Of a stretch of DNA of 64,000 bases, positions 49,646 through 58,627 are shown in pieces (within the stretch, counting starts at the first letter, position 1; each line of letters starts with the position of its first letter). The notes beneath the pieces are model-generated. The model saw only the letters and a list, made by a program, of their open reading frames with translations. It ran no database searches and was not told where the DNA came from. The position numbers and the translations under genes were made by a program. The DNA comes from CAIMUM01 sp034429715 (GTDB lineage: Bacteria; Chloroflexota; Dehalococcoidia; GIF9; UBA5629), in the NCBI GenBank assembly GCA_034429715.1, contig DAOUFR010000011.1, forward strand, positions 10,905-74,904. The letters are read 5' to 3'.

Positions 49646-51388
49646 TCATGCCGCCACCAGTTCCCTGGCCCCGCTTTTCCATTTCTCGGCGTTTTTGATC
49701 AAGGCCTCTGCGCCCTTCATCATAACCCCGCCGTTTCTCTCGGAACCGAGCATGACGGCCAGTTCCCTGATGCGATCCTGTCCTTCGATGGTCTCAACTG
49801 TGCTTGAGGCCCGCCCACCCTCGATGACCTTATTCAATTTGAAATGAATGTCGCCGAAACAGGCGATCTGAGGCAGGTGTGTTATACACAGCACCTGATG
49901 GAAGCCTGCCAGGCTGCCCAACTTGCGTCCGACGGAGTCCGCGCTCCTGCCACCCACTCCCATGTCTATCTCGTCGAAGACGAGCGTGGGAATGGGATCA
50001 GCAATCTTGAGCGCGCTCTTCACAGCCAGCACGATGCGTGAGGTCTCTCCTCCCGAAGCGATGGCCGACATAGGCCTGATGGGTTCACCTGGATTGGTGG
50101 CCACCTGAAACTCCAGCCGATCGATGCCGTCCCCCGTGTAGGCATATGCTTTACCGCCGGCCGCTGAAAGCCCTTGAGCATCCTCCCTGCGCGAAAGTGC
50201 GATATCGAACCTGGCCCATTCCAGACCGAGATCGGCGAGCTCGCTGTTGACCAGCCTGACCAGCTTTTCCGCGGCACTGCGCCTGGCCAGAGAAAGCTCT
50301 TCGGCTTTCCTGCCCGCTTCGGCCTTGAGCTCCGCCCTCTCGGCCTCCAGCCTTGCCCTCGTCTCTTTGCCGTTGCGCAATTCCAGCAGCTCGGATACAG
50401 ACTTATCCCTGAAGGCCTTTACGGCGTCGATGTTGCTGCCGTATTTGCGTTTCAGCGCCGAAAGCATCTCGATTTTATTCTCGATCTCCTCCAGCTTTTC
50501 CTGACAACTCTCCACGTTTTCAGCATAAGCCCTTAACTCCCGCGCCGTCTCCTCGATGGCAGCCAATCCACCCTCCAGTCCTTCGGAAAACTCCGCCAGG
50601 CGTGTATCGGCGGAGCTGATGCCCCGCAAACAGGTGAGCACTTTATGCATGAGAACGGACACAGACCGATCTTCGCCGTAGAGGATTGCATAGGCGTCAA
50701 GGCATCCCCCGCTGATGGCGCCGGCCCTGCGATAAATATCCCTCTCCCTGAGCATAGCTTCCTCATCCACCTCGTCCAGCCCGGCGGCGTCTATCTCATC
50801 GATCTGATACTGGAGCAGGTCGATATACCCGTCCTTTTCCCTGTGCTCCAAAGCGCCAAGGATTTTCTCTTTGGCCCGCAATTCCTCGATTATTCTCCTG
50901 ACCTCTTTACGCCTGCCTTCCAGTTCGCCGTACTTATCAACCAGCATCAGCTGATTGGCGCTATCCAGCAGGGACAGATATTCCATCTGGCCGTGAATGT
51001 CCACCAGATGTCGTCCTATCTGCCTCAGCAGCGAGAGAGGCACCGCTCGATTGTTGACCCTGGCGATACTCCGGCCGCCCTCTTGAAAGTCGCGCGATAT
51101 CAGCAACATCCCGTTGGCCTCGGGCTCGATGCCGCTCTCCTCAAGTATCCCCCTGATCAGGCCGATCGTGACCTCGGACGGCCAGAATATAGTCTCGACA
51201 TGCGCCGCCCTGCTTCCGCTGCGGATCAAACCAGATGGCGCCCTGGCGCCCATCAGCAGGCTCAAAGCATCCACCAGCAGCGATTTGCCCGTGCCCTCAT
51301 CCCCGCTTATCACGTTTAAACCCGGTACAAAACGTATGGAGATATCCCGTATAACAGCGAAATTCCTGATATGCAGTTCTCCTAACAT
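49646..51388 (-). CDS. recN: DNA repair protein RecN
   Basis: SMC-like ATPase for double-strand break repair, 580 aa. Walker A reads GDEGTGKSLLVDALSLL (GETGAGKS in most RecN), long coiled coils fill about 150-390, and the C-terminal half has ASGGETSRIVLAVKSAL (signature) and PTLVFDEIDMGVGG (Walker B). The promoter contains a LexA box, so it is an SOS gene. Confidence 0.94.
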   Translation of the reverse strand: MLGELHIRNFAVIRDISIRFVPGLNVISGDEGTGKSLLVDALSLLMGARAPSGLIRSGSRAAHVETIFWPSEVTIGLIRGILEESGIEPEANGMLLISRDFQEGGRSIARVNNRAVPLSLLRQIGRHLVDIHGQMEYLSLLDSANQLMLVDKYGELEGRRKEVRRIIEELRAKEKILGALEHREKDGYIDLLQYQIDEIDAAGLDEVDEEAMLRERDIYRRAGAISGGCLDAYAILYGEDRSVSVLMHKVLTCLRGISSADTRLAEFSEGLEGGLAAIEETARELRAYAENVESCQEKLEEIENKIEMLSALKRKYGSNIDAVKAFRDKSVSELLELRNGKETRARLEAERAELKAEAGRKAEELSLARRSAAEKLVRLVNSELADLGLEWARFDIALSRREDAQGLSAAGGKAYAYTGDGIDRLEFQVATNPGEPIRPMSAIASGGETSRIVLAVKSALKIADPIPTLVFDEIDMGVGGRSADSVGRKLGSLAGFHQVLCITHLPQIACFGDIHFKLNKVIEGGRASSTVETIEGQDRIRELAVMLGSERNGGVMMKGAEALIKNAEKWKSGARELVAA

Positions 51389-51432
51389 AGCGCGCCTCCT
51401 GTATTCGCAGGAAATAATACATTTGTTCTACT

Positions 51433-51462
51433 ATCATAAAGAACAAACGTTCTATTTGTCAA
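51433..51462 (-). promoter_or_regulatory. recN promoter with embedded LexA (DinR-type) box
   Basis: Minus strand TTGACA (51457-51462), 18-base spacer, TATGAT (51433-51438). Inside the spacer, 51441-51452 reads GAAC-N4-GTTC, the Gram-positive SOS box. LexA bound there would block polymerase. Confidence 0.8.
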
Positions 51463-51519
51463 ATTGACATGGGGGGCAGGTTGCGGTTAAGGTTGGGGGT
51501 AAATTCCTGATAGGCCTAC

Positions 51520-53217
51520 TCAGCGCCTTACGCCGCCAGGGAAACCGCCGCCAGGCATGCCGCCCGTTGTCGTGCCGCTGCCGGTTAAAATGCTGGAAAC
51601 GGTGAAGCTGGCAACCTGCGTGCCGGGTATATAGGCGCCGTCGGTATATAAGCCGTCCAGTGCAGTGCCGGTTGACCTGCCTCCGCAGTATACGATATAG
51701 GTTGTACCGTTTTGCAGTTTGGAAGAGGATAGCACGACCGACTGGTATGCCTTTGACGGCGCGAACGTAAGGATCGGCTGGCCTTCCGTAGACTCAATAT
51801 GAATTAAAGCATTTGCTGGTTGAGCCGACGAAAGATTCATAATCACCGCATACTGGGTGGACGATGTGTCCGGGGCCTGCGCCATGCCGGAGCTACCGAC
51901 CGCCAGCAGGAAGCCGCCTGTCATTACAAACCCGCTGTGATCCAGCGCACCGTTATCGTTGGCCGTGGGGCCGTTCACGATAACCAGGCCTCCGGTCATA
52001 CTGATTTTTCCATTCACATCAAGGCCGTCACCGACAGCATCAATAATCGTGTATCCGCCGTTGATATTCAGATAGTTGTTGCCGGAAGACTCGAAGGCAT
52101 TCTGGCCCGGCCTTCCGTCGATCGAGGAGCCGTCATTACCACCGGCGACGTTTACCCCGTCATCACTGGCGACAACGTGAATATCTCCGTTATTGATCGT
52201 CACAGTTGCGCTTTCAATGCCTTCATAAGATTTCTTGATACATACATCTCCGCCATTGATCTCCAACGTAGAATCCGAATGTATCCCGTCGTCTCCCGAT
52301 GTTAAAACAATGATGCCGCCATTGATCTTCAAACTGCCGTTCGAATGCAGGCAATCATCTGCCGAATCTATTTTGATATTGCCGCCGCTGACAACAACGT
52401 TCGTTTCCGCTTGAATACCATCCATGGCAGCAGCTATATCTACAGTACCGCCGGAGATATCAACATATCCCTTTTGCGCATCCTCATCGTTATTGGATTG
52501 CATCCCGTCGCCGCCCGCATTAATCCGGATATTCGCGTTTCTCACGGTCACCGAGTCTCTGCCCCTGATACCGTCGTTTACTGCATTTACAACGATATTT
52601 GCGTCAGTGATTTCAAGGTCATCCTTGCTTTGAATCCCGTTATTATAATTCGCGTTAACCGTCAGCGATCCTTTTCCGTCAATAGTCAGGTCGTCCTTGC
52701 TGAAAAGCGCTGCATTGGGCTCGTCAGATGTTGAATCTGCAAAAATGTAAGAGCTCCCGTCTGTTATATAATTTTCAGTTCCATCAGCCAAAGTGATAAT
52801 GGTTTGTTTGGCTTTGTCGATATAAATCGCAGCGCCGGTTGAACAGGTTATATCCACTCCGTTTAAAACTAAATTAATAGTCTCTTTATCCTCAGTTTGC
52901 ACTACAATCTGCCCGTTGTTGAGTGTGCCGCTAACAATATACTTGCCGGAAGAGGTGATGGCTATTCTATTGCCGTCCACTACCCCACCGCTCCCGTCCA
53001 GGATTATCGAATCGCCTTTCAACACGATGCTGGATATCCCTGAGCCGTCATCGCTCAAATCCGGATCTTGTTTTATGTCAACTATTGTGCCGTCCGTGTT
53101 ATCCAATCCGCTTTCAGACTGGTATGCAGATACGGCGCCGGAAGAACCGGCATCGATGCAGGTAAAAAGAGGGAAGGCCAGAACCAATATGAATAATAGT
53201 GCAATTATTTTCTTCAT
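51520..53217 (-). CDS. DUF4353 carbohydrate-binding-like surface protein
   Basis: An exported protein of 565 aa with a signal peptide (MKKIIALLFILVLAFPLFTC) and a DUF4353 domain made of about 18 parallel-beta turns with the repeat 'D-G-I-x-S-x-x-D-L-x-I-x-G-G' (for example NGIQSKDDLEITDANIVV). The fold is probably a right-handed beta helix. The C-terminus is Gly-rich. These proteins accompany CotH, VTC and DUF4956 genes in many monoderms. Possible glycan or calcium binding; no catalytic motif is apparent. Confidence 0.87.
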   Translation of the reverse strand: MKKIIALLFILVLAFPLFTCIDAGSSGAVSAYQSESGLDNTDGTIVDIKQDPDLSDDGSGISSIVLKGDSIILDGSGGVVDGNRIAITSSGKYIVSGTLNNGQIVVQTEDKETINLVLNGVDITCSTGAAIYIDKAKQTIITLADGTENYITDGSSYIFADSTSDEPNAALFSKDDLTIDGKGSLTVNANYNNGIQSKDDLEITDANIVVNAVNDGIRGRDSVTVRNANIRINAGGDGMQSNNDEDAQKGYVDISGGTVDIAAAMDGIQAETNVVVSGGNIKIDSADDCLHSNGSLKINGGIIVLTSGDDGIHSDSTLEINGGDVCIKKSYEGIESATVTINNGDIHVVASDDGVNVAGGNDGSSIDGRPGQNAFESSGNNYLNINGGYTIIDAVGDGLDVNGKISMTGGLVIVNGPTANDNGALDHSGFVMTGGFLLAVGSSGMAQAPDTSSTQYAVIMNLSSAQPANALIHIESTEGQPILTFAPSKAYQSVVLSSSKLQNGTTYIVYCGGRSTGTALDGLYTDGAYIPGTQVASFTVSSILTGSGTTTGGMPGGGFPGGVRR

Positions 53218-53268
53218 ATCTATCTAATCTTCCCTCGTAATGACCTGTGAGTTTCGTTTACGCCTGTA

Positions 53269-53931
53269 TCAACTGACGAAAACTTCGACTTTGGCGGTCC
53301 CAGCAAGCTGATTGAGCTCGTTGGTAAAAGCCGACCAATCGAAGTCCGACTGCCGGCGATACTGATAGTGCAGGCTGACCCTGTCCTCCATGGTTGACAT
53401 GGTCTCCAGGTTCAATCCCCGCAGCTTTAACTTAAGGTAAGAAGTCAGCTTGTTTTCAACAGCCGGGTAAGAGGTCTGGTCGACGGCGATCATCAAATGT
53501 CCCATGCCGAACATGGTCACTCGATTGTTTATCAGCCATTGTGTCCCCAGGGCCAGGAAAGCAACTGCAAACAAAAGGCCGGTGATCAGGTAGTTGCCGG
53601 TAGCCGCTCCGATGGAGGAGGCGATCAGAAGCAGCAGAAAGCCTATCTCGGCCGGATCTTTCACGGGAGTCCTGAACCTGACGAAGGACAGGGCGCCGAG
53701 CAATCCCAGGGAGAGGGGTATGGATGACTGGATTCCCAGGAAAAGAGTCGTGATGGACGGTCCGCCGATGAGAAAAGTGCGGTGCACGCCCGCCCCGATG
53801 TGCTTTGATCCATAGAACACCTGGTACATCAGATAGGCGACGATGGAAGCCAGCAATGAAAAACCGATGGGGATAAGCGCCTCCCATATTCCCATTTGTG
53901 ATTCGAACAGTACGTTAAATTCTTCCCACAT
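53269..53931 (-). CDS. DUF4956 membrane protein
   Basis: A 220-residue protein with four hydrophobic segments in the first 130 residues (IPIGFSLLASIVAYLMYQVF; ITTLFLGIQSSIPLSLGLLG; IGFLLLLIASSIGAATGNYL; GLLFAVAFLALGTQWLI) and a cytoplasmic ferredoxin-like tail. The core LGALSFVRFRTPVKDPAEIG is the family signature. It is a frequent genetic partner of VTC polyphosphate polymerases. Role unknown; perhaps membrane scaffold for the polymerase. Confidence 0.88.
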   Translation of the reverse strand: MWEEFNVLFESQMGIWEALIPIGFSLLASIVAYLMYQVFYGSKHIGAGVHRTFLIGGPSITTLFLGIQSSIPLSLGLLGALSFVRFRTPVKDPAEIGFLLLLIASSIGAATGNYLITGLLFAVAFLALGTQWLINNRVTMFGMGHLMIAVDQTSYPAVENKLTSYLKLKLRGLNLETMSTMEDRVSLHYQYRRQSDFDWSAFTNELNQLAGTAKVEVFVS

Positions 53932-53948
53932 GATGTTCTCCTTGTAAC

Positions 53949-54722
53949 TTATATCTCGATTATTTTCCCCGAGGGCGACAAACGCCCGGCTGCGCCGGGC
54001 ATCTCCATATGCGCTTCAATGCAGGATGAGTACTTGGAGAACCGGCTCCAGTCCACATCCAGTAATTGCAGGTCTTTTAGTGTGACGGGCAGATCGAGGC
54101 CCGAACCCTTGAGCTCTATGACTGCGCCCGGCAATTTAAGGTCGGTCTCACCGTTGCCGATGCTGCCGGTTAAACAGGTTGACCGGATATCGCTGTCCAG
54201 GGCTACTCTTTTTCCGCTGAAAACCTCGATGAAACGATAACGCCTGTAAGAGACCTTGATGATCGGCTGCAGCGGCGCCGGAGGCAAATAGCCGAAGTCC
54301 GCCAGTGTATCGTAGAGCAACGTTTTCGTGACGATGCCTTCACGCAGGCGCTTTAATTCCAGGCGCTCAGCAGGAACACTCAACTCGAGCCTCTGTTTGA
54401 AACTGGCGAAGCCCTCCCTCGATTTAAGCTCCAGAAACACAGTCTGCAGATCCTTTACACCTCGCTCATTACCGTACCAGCGGATGCGCACCTTGTCCTT
54501 GCGGTAATCGCCGGCTAAAGACCTGGTATGCTGGTCCAGGTCTGCAGTATCGAAATAGATACTGTTTATCTGCTCACAGGCATACTCAGGAGCCGGAGGG
54601 CATGCGTGACTCAACACTCCATATGCGAATTCAACTCTGGCAGGAGCGATAAAGAATTTCATCTCCATCCTGCGAGGCAGAAGGTCGGCGTTATGGGTGA
54701 CATCATGCAATTGAATGGCCAT
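53949..54722 (-). CDS. VTC-domain polyphosphate polymerase
   Basis: A 257-residue tunnel enzyme of the VTC4 type, which in yeast makes polyphosphate from ATP. Residues RRMEMKFFIAP, the strand SIYFDTADLDQHTRSL, the pair KVRIRWYGNE and VFLELKSREGFASFKQR, and the late acidic strand AVIELKGSG match the Lys/Arg/Glu-lined tunnel of the family. It starts six bases before the CotH gene ends and is coupled to DUF4956. Confidence 0.88.
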   Translation of the reverse strand: MAIQLHDVTHNADLLPRRMEMKFFIAPARVEFAYGVLSHACPPAPEYACEQINSIYFDTADLDQHTRSLAGDYRKDKVRIRWYGNERGVKDLQTVFLELKSREGFASFKQRLELSVPAERLELKRLREGIVTKTLLYDTLADFGYLPPAPLQPIIKVSYRRYRFIEVFSGKRVALDSDIRSTCLTGSIGNGETDLKLPGAVIELKGSGLDLPVTLKDLQLLDVDWSRFSKYSSCIEAHMEMPGAAGRLSPSGKIIEI

Positions 54723-54727
54723 GGCTC

Positions 54728-56578
54728 TCAGCGTTTGCCTCCTGAGATGTTTTGTTCATCTTGAATCGGCGCTGCTCCTCCGGGCATATTGCTTACTTTG
54801 TTCCCGCTGCCGTCGCCCGATCCGGCCGGAAGCTCGCCATTGAGTTGTTTGGCGATCGAATCATTGCGTTCAGCGATGAATTCCTTCAGTCCCGGCGGAT
54901 TCATCATTCCCCCTCCGCCTGTCCGGTTTCCCGCAGTGATGTCCGCGCTCAATGATTTCTCAAACTGCTCCATTGAATAAAATTTAAGTTCATCCTTCTC
55001 AACATACGGCCTGATGAACTCGCCAAGCTCATCGATACGGGAGTCCATGCTTTCTGTGGAAAAAGGACCTTCGATGAGCTCATTCAGATAGGCATGATAT
55101 CTATCCAGATAAGGTTGATAAGACAACAACCGCGCTACCAGGGGGCGCTCGGTCACAGGTCCGGCTGTCGGCTCGTCGATATAGAAGTTGCTGATATTGT
55201 CGCTGGCAACGCCGCCGTTATATGTGCCGAAGCTGAGATTCAGGTCCCACGGGATGATAATGAACCTGCCATCGTTATCATAAAGGTAGTAGTTGTGCCC
55301 CATGCCCGTGTAGTTGTCCAGGTGTACGATGGCTGTAGATACCGCCAGGAAGCGCAACACCTCATCCACGTCCAGCACCTTTTCAATTTCGGATGGGAAG
55401 GTGGCGTCCGGCTCGTTATTAAGGATATCCAGCAGGCGGAATAACAACGCATGGTCAGCCTTATTCTCATTGGTTTTCAATCCCATCAGCTCCAGCAGGT
55501 TGCCCCGGCCACCAGGCCCCATGTCGCGTCCGCTGCCGGCCTGCATACCTCTGGTCAGAAATTGCATCTCGCCCTGCTGGACAGCCCCACCGGCAGGCGT
55601 CCAGTTCTCGCTGTGCGACATCCCACCTGGAGGCAGGCCGCCGGGTGGAGGCGTCCAATTGTCGCTGAACGGCATTTGACCCGGTGAAGCTCCCGAGGGA
55701 GGGGGAATACCCGGCGGCGGGCCTCCGGGCGGAGGCATGCCCGGAGCGCCTGTTGACTGCATTCCGCCGGGAAAAGAGGTAGCGATATTTTCAGAGGCTG
55801 CGATACTGCCCGGCTCCAGGGCATCTATTATGGCCTGCAGGTTGCCTCCGCCGAGGTTAATAGATGCTATGGCTTTCTGCTCCGCCGCCGCGGTTTCAGA
55901 CGTGGTATTTTCCGATGGCAGATCCTGTGCGGTCCATTTCAGATATGAGGCCTGCCCCTCAGGCTTGTAAAGATTGCCGGTTGCGTTGCTGAAATTGCGT
56001 TCCAGGAAAACTCCATCCACCTGTTCGACCATCAGGTATAGGCCCAGATGGGTATCGTTCACCCAGAGGTCCGTGAAAGCATAACGCGGCGTGGGTACGC
56101 CCATTTCTTCATATAACTCGTAACCCAGAACCTCTCTTATCAATGTAGGATCGTTGTAACCATTGTTGAAGTTGAGCTTTTTTACACCGTAGAGGTTGCG
56201 CGCCGAGTTGAAAAAATTGATGTCGACTTTTAATCCGTATCTGATCGAGCCTGCCTGCATAGCGCCCTGAAGAGAATTCAGGCCCTTGGTGCGCACAGCG
56301 ACGTCGGGCACCTGTTCTCCTTCATACCACAGGTCTGCCTTGAAATAACGTTCCTGGCCTGCATTTTTCTGTATTGATTGCCAGTCCTTTTCCGTCATTA
56401 CGATGCGTACAGTCGCGATGCGGTCCTGGGGGAACGGGCTACCTTCTGCGTCTTCAGCCTTCGGCAGGCCAGCGTTTGAGCACGCCACCAGGCTCAGCGT
56501 GAGCGTGAGGACCATTAGTCCTGTAAGAGCCGCTGCACCTTGCCGTAGATTAATGTGTTTGAACATAGCCCGTTCCAT
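54728..56578 (-). CDS. CotH-family protein kinase-like lipoprotein
   Basis: A secreted kinase-fold protein of 616 aa. A signal peptide ends in a lipobox (SLVACS, Cys near 33). The CotH core starts at about 50: IATVRIVMTEKDW, VAVRTKGLNSLQ, GVKKLNFNNGYNDPTLIREVLGYEL, GLYLMVEQVDG, then HNYYLYDNDGRF and IIPWDLNLSFG carrying the metal ligands. A 100-residue Pro/Gly-rich insertion (about 270-360) splits the domain. CotH phosphorylates spore-coat proteins in Bacillus; the target here is unknown. Confidence 0.88.
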   Translation of the reverse strand: MERAMFKHINLRQGAAALTGLMVLTLTLSLVACSNAGLPKAEDAEGSPFPQDRIATVRIVMTEKDWQSIQKNAGQERYFKADLWYEGEQVPDVAVRTKGLNSLQGAMQAGSIRYGLKVDINFFNSARNLYGVKKLNFNNGYNDPTLIREVLGYELYEEMGVPTPRYAFTDLWVNDTHLGLYLMVEQVDGVFLERNFSNATGNLYKPEGQASYLKWTAQDLPSENTTSETAAAEQKAIASINLGGGNLQAIIDALEPGSIAASENIATSFPGGMQSTGAPGMPPPGGPPPGIPPPSGASPGQMPFSDNWTPPPGGLPPGGMSHSENWTPAGGAVQQGEMQFLTRGMQAGSGRDMGPGGRGNLLELMGLKTNENKADHALLFRLLDILNNEPDATFPSEIEKVLDVDEVLRFLAVSTAIVHLDNYTGMGHNYYLYDNDGRFIIIPWDLNLSFGTYNGGVASDNISNFYIDEPTAGPVTERPLVARLLSYQPYLDRYHAYLNELIEGPFSTESMDSRIDELGEFIRPYVEKDELKFYSMEQFEKSLSADITAGNRTGGGGMMNPPGLKEFIAERNDSIAKQLNGELPAGSGDGSGNKVSNMPGGAAPIQDEQNISGGKR

Positions 56579-56604
56579 TCCCTGCTATATTTTCTGTCGT
56601 GGGA

Positions 56605-57165
56605 TTACTTGTTGCTGAGCTCCTGCATGGCCTGGCTCATGGCGGCTTCGATCTTATCTGCGGATACGCCAAGCTCCTCTGCCATACTGGTATATATCTC
56701 AGTCATGAATCCTTTACCGTCCTGTCCCTGCTGGCCGGAAGGCGGCTCCTCTCCCTGCTGTCCGGTGGGAGCAGCCGGCGGCTCGCCACTTTGCCCTGAC
56801 GGCGGAGAAGATGGCTGGCCCCGTGTACCGTTGTCGGAAGGCCCGCCCTGCGGGCGCGCGTTTTCAAAGGCGGCTGTGAATTTTTCCGAATCAACGCCCA
56901 GTATTTCCGCAGCCCTGGTAAGAATCTTTGTCATATCCTGGCCTCCGGAAGGCGCCTGTTGCCCCGCAGCAGGCTGCGAGGACTGATCAGCAGACTGGCT
57001 ACCTGTCTGAGTAGTCGTCTGCTGGCTGGGCGTGGTTACCGATTGCTGGGTCGGGGTTGTGGATTGAGTCTGGGTTTCTGCAGCGCCGCAGCCGGACAGA
57101 CTGCCGACCAGTATCGCTATGGCACAGACTGTTCCTGCGGCTTTTGTTAAAGTTTTGCTTGTCAT
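56605..57165 (-). CDS. Small lipoprotein with duplicated helical repeat and Gln/Pro linker
   Basis: A 186-residue exported lipoprotein. I chose ATG 57165 (MTSKTLTKAAGT), with GGAGG four bases upstream. The lipobox is GSLSGC. Two copies of a short helix unit (DMTKILTRAAEILGVDSEKF and FMTEIYTSMAEELGVSADKI) are separated by a low-complexity Gln/Pro/Gly/Ser linker. The units resemble the DUF2680-like LGVS repeats. It is the first gene of the CotH/VTC/DUF4956/DUF4353 run and may be the substrate or cell-surface partner of CotH. Confidence 0.75.
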   Translation of the reverse strand: MTSKTLTKAAGTVCAIAILVGSLSGCGAAETQTQSTTPTQQSVTTPSQQTTTQTGSQSADQSSQPAAGQQAPSGGQDMTKILTRAAEILGVDSEKFTAAFENARPQGGPSDNGTRGQPSSPPSGQSGEPPAAPTGQQGEEPPSGQQGQDGKGFMTEIYTSMAEELGVSADKIEAAMSQAMQELSNK

Positions 57166-57276
57166 ATTGCCTCCTTTTTTATTGATATGCATAGACTACA
57201 GCACGGATAAACCGGCCGACAGTGCAATTAATCATGCCGGCAGGCTTAGTGTTATGATTTATTTAACGGGCGTAAA

Positions 57277-57320
57277 TGACGCCTGTCACAGGTAAGCTGG
57301 TAAAAGCATGACGGAGGTCA
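57277..57320. promoter_or_regulatory. Paired TGAC-N4-GTCA sites in divergent promoter region
   Basis: TGACGCCTGTCA (57277-57288) and TGACGGAGGTCA (57309-57320) share the palindrome TGAC-N4-GTCA at a 32-base step (three helical turns). The second is centred at -42 to the predicted start of the kinase gene (TATAAC at 57345-57350), an activator position. The NarL-type regulator downstream is the likely binder. Confidence 0.55.
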
Positions 57321-57356
57321 CGGGCTAATAATAGAAGGGTGCTGTATAACTGAATT

Positions 57357-58613
57357 GTGAAGATAAATACACCGCAATCCGATGAAGTCCGGTTGATACG
57401 CTTCGCCGCAGTGCTTTGGCTGGTCTATTTGGCCGTGATGGTGGTGATTGCGCAATTCGATGCGCCTCACAGGGCGGATCCCCTTTACTATATCCTTGAC
57501 GGCGCGGTGGCGCTTATCTGCCTTGGGTTGGGTTATTGGGGTTGGATACAGCAAAAGCTTAATAAGGCCTTTATACCTTTAGTGGTAGCGATCATAACCA
57601 TTTTGCCGGTTGTTAATAACTGGCTGACCGTGTGGTTCGCTCCTCACGGGCCAGGTCCCGGGCCGCGAATGCCGCTGCCGCCGGAGGGGCCCATACAGGG
57701 AGTGCTGCCCTTTTTACTCGTGGCCTTATTACTGGTCGCCTGGAAATATACCTGGCGGCATGTTCTTATGCTCATATTGGGAGTATCGGTCCTGAACCTG
57801 GCTATGGTCTGGACCGTGATCCCTCCCGACGCCGGCGCCGGCCCGGGCCCCTTCCCCGGCGGGCTAAATATGACTTTGATTCAGACCGTCGTTTTATTAG
57901 TTTCGGGCTTTTCCATCAGCTTTCTCATGGGCAGGTTGAGAAAACAGCAGCGGTCGCTCGAGGAGGCCAATACACGCCTGACGCACTATGCCAGCACGCT
58001 GGAAAAACTTGCTACCAGCCGGGAACGAAATCGCCTGGCGCGCGAACTGCACGATACGCTGGCGCATACGTTGAGCGGGCTTTCCGTGCAGCTCGAGGCA
58101 GTGGACGCCTACTGGGTCGTGGATCCCAAGACAGCTCGCTCCCTGCTCGACCAGTCTCTATCGGTAGCCCACACCGGCCTTGAGGAGACACGACGGGCAT
58201 TGAAAGCGTTACGTGCCAGCCCGCTGGATGATCTGGGGCTGGGGCTGGCTCTGACAGCGATGATCAAGGAGACGACTGCAAACAGCAGCTTGATCTTGGA
58301 ACTCTCGGTCGTAAACGAGATACCTCTTTTATCTCCTGATGTGGAACAATGCATCTACCGGGTGGCCCAGGAGGCGGTAGCCAACGTAGTCAAGCATGCG
58401 GGCGCCAAAAACCTTGCGGTCAAACTGGAATCGAACGAGGGGAAAATGATGCTTACAGTACAGGATGACGGCGCGGGATTCGATGCAGAGAGAAAAGGCG
58501 ACTCGGTCGGGTATGGATTGCTGGGCATGCAGGAGCGCGCTCAGCTCGCCGGCGCCGACCTCGTTATTAAGAGCGGCCCCGAGTCCGGTACCATCGTTAC
58601 ACTAACAGTATAA
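57357..58613 (+). CDS. NarL-type membrane sensor histidine kinase
   Basis: A 418-aa sensor. The start is GTG 57357, with no close ribosome site; the -10 TATAAC seven bases upstream suggests a leaderless message. Six or so hydrophobic segments fill residues 15-190, followed by a coiled coil, the HisKA_3 phosphoacceptor helix LARELHDTLAHTLSGLSVQLEAV (in part), and the HATPase (VAQEAVANVVKHAGAKN, DDGAGFD, GYGLLGMQERA). No large extracytoplasmic domain, so it senses a membrane signal. Confidence 0.88.
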   Translation: MKINTPQSDEVRLIRFAAVLWLVYLAVMVVIAQFDAPHRADPLYYILDGAVALICLGLGYWGWIQQKLNKAFIPLVVAIITILPVVNNWLTVWFAPHGPGPGPRMPLPPEGPIQGVLPFLLVALLLVAWKYTWRHVLMLILGVSVLNLAMVWTVIPPDAGAGPGPFPGGLNMTLIQTVVLLVSGFSISFLMGRLRKQQRSLEEANTRLTHYASTLEKLATSRERNRLARELHDTLAHTLSGLSVQLEAVDAYWVVDPKTARSLLDQSLSVAHTGLEETRRALKALRASPLDDLGLGLALTAMIKETTANSSLILELSVVNEIPLLSPDVEQCIYRVAQEAVANVVKHAGAKNLAVKLESNEGKMMLTVQDDGAGFDAERKGDSVGYGLLGMQERAQLAGADLVIKSGPESGTIVTLTV

Positions 58614-58627
58614 AAGGAGGACCGGCT

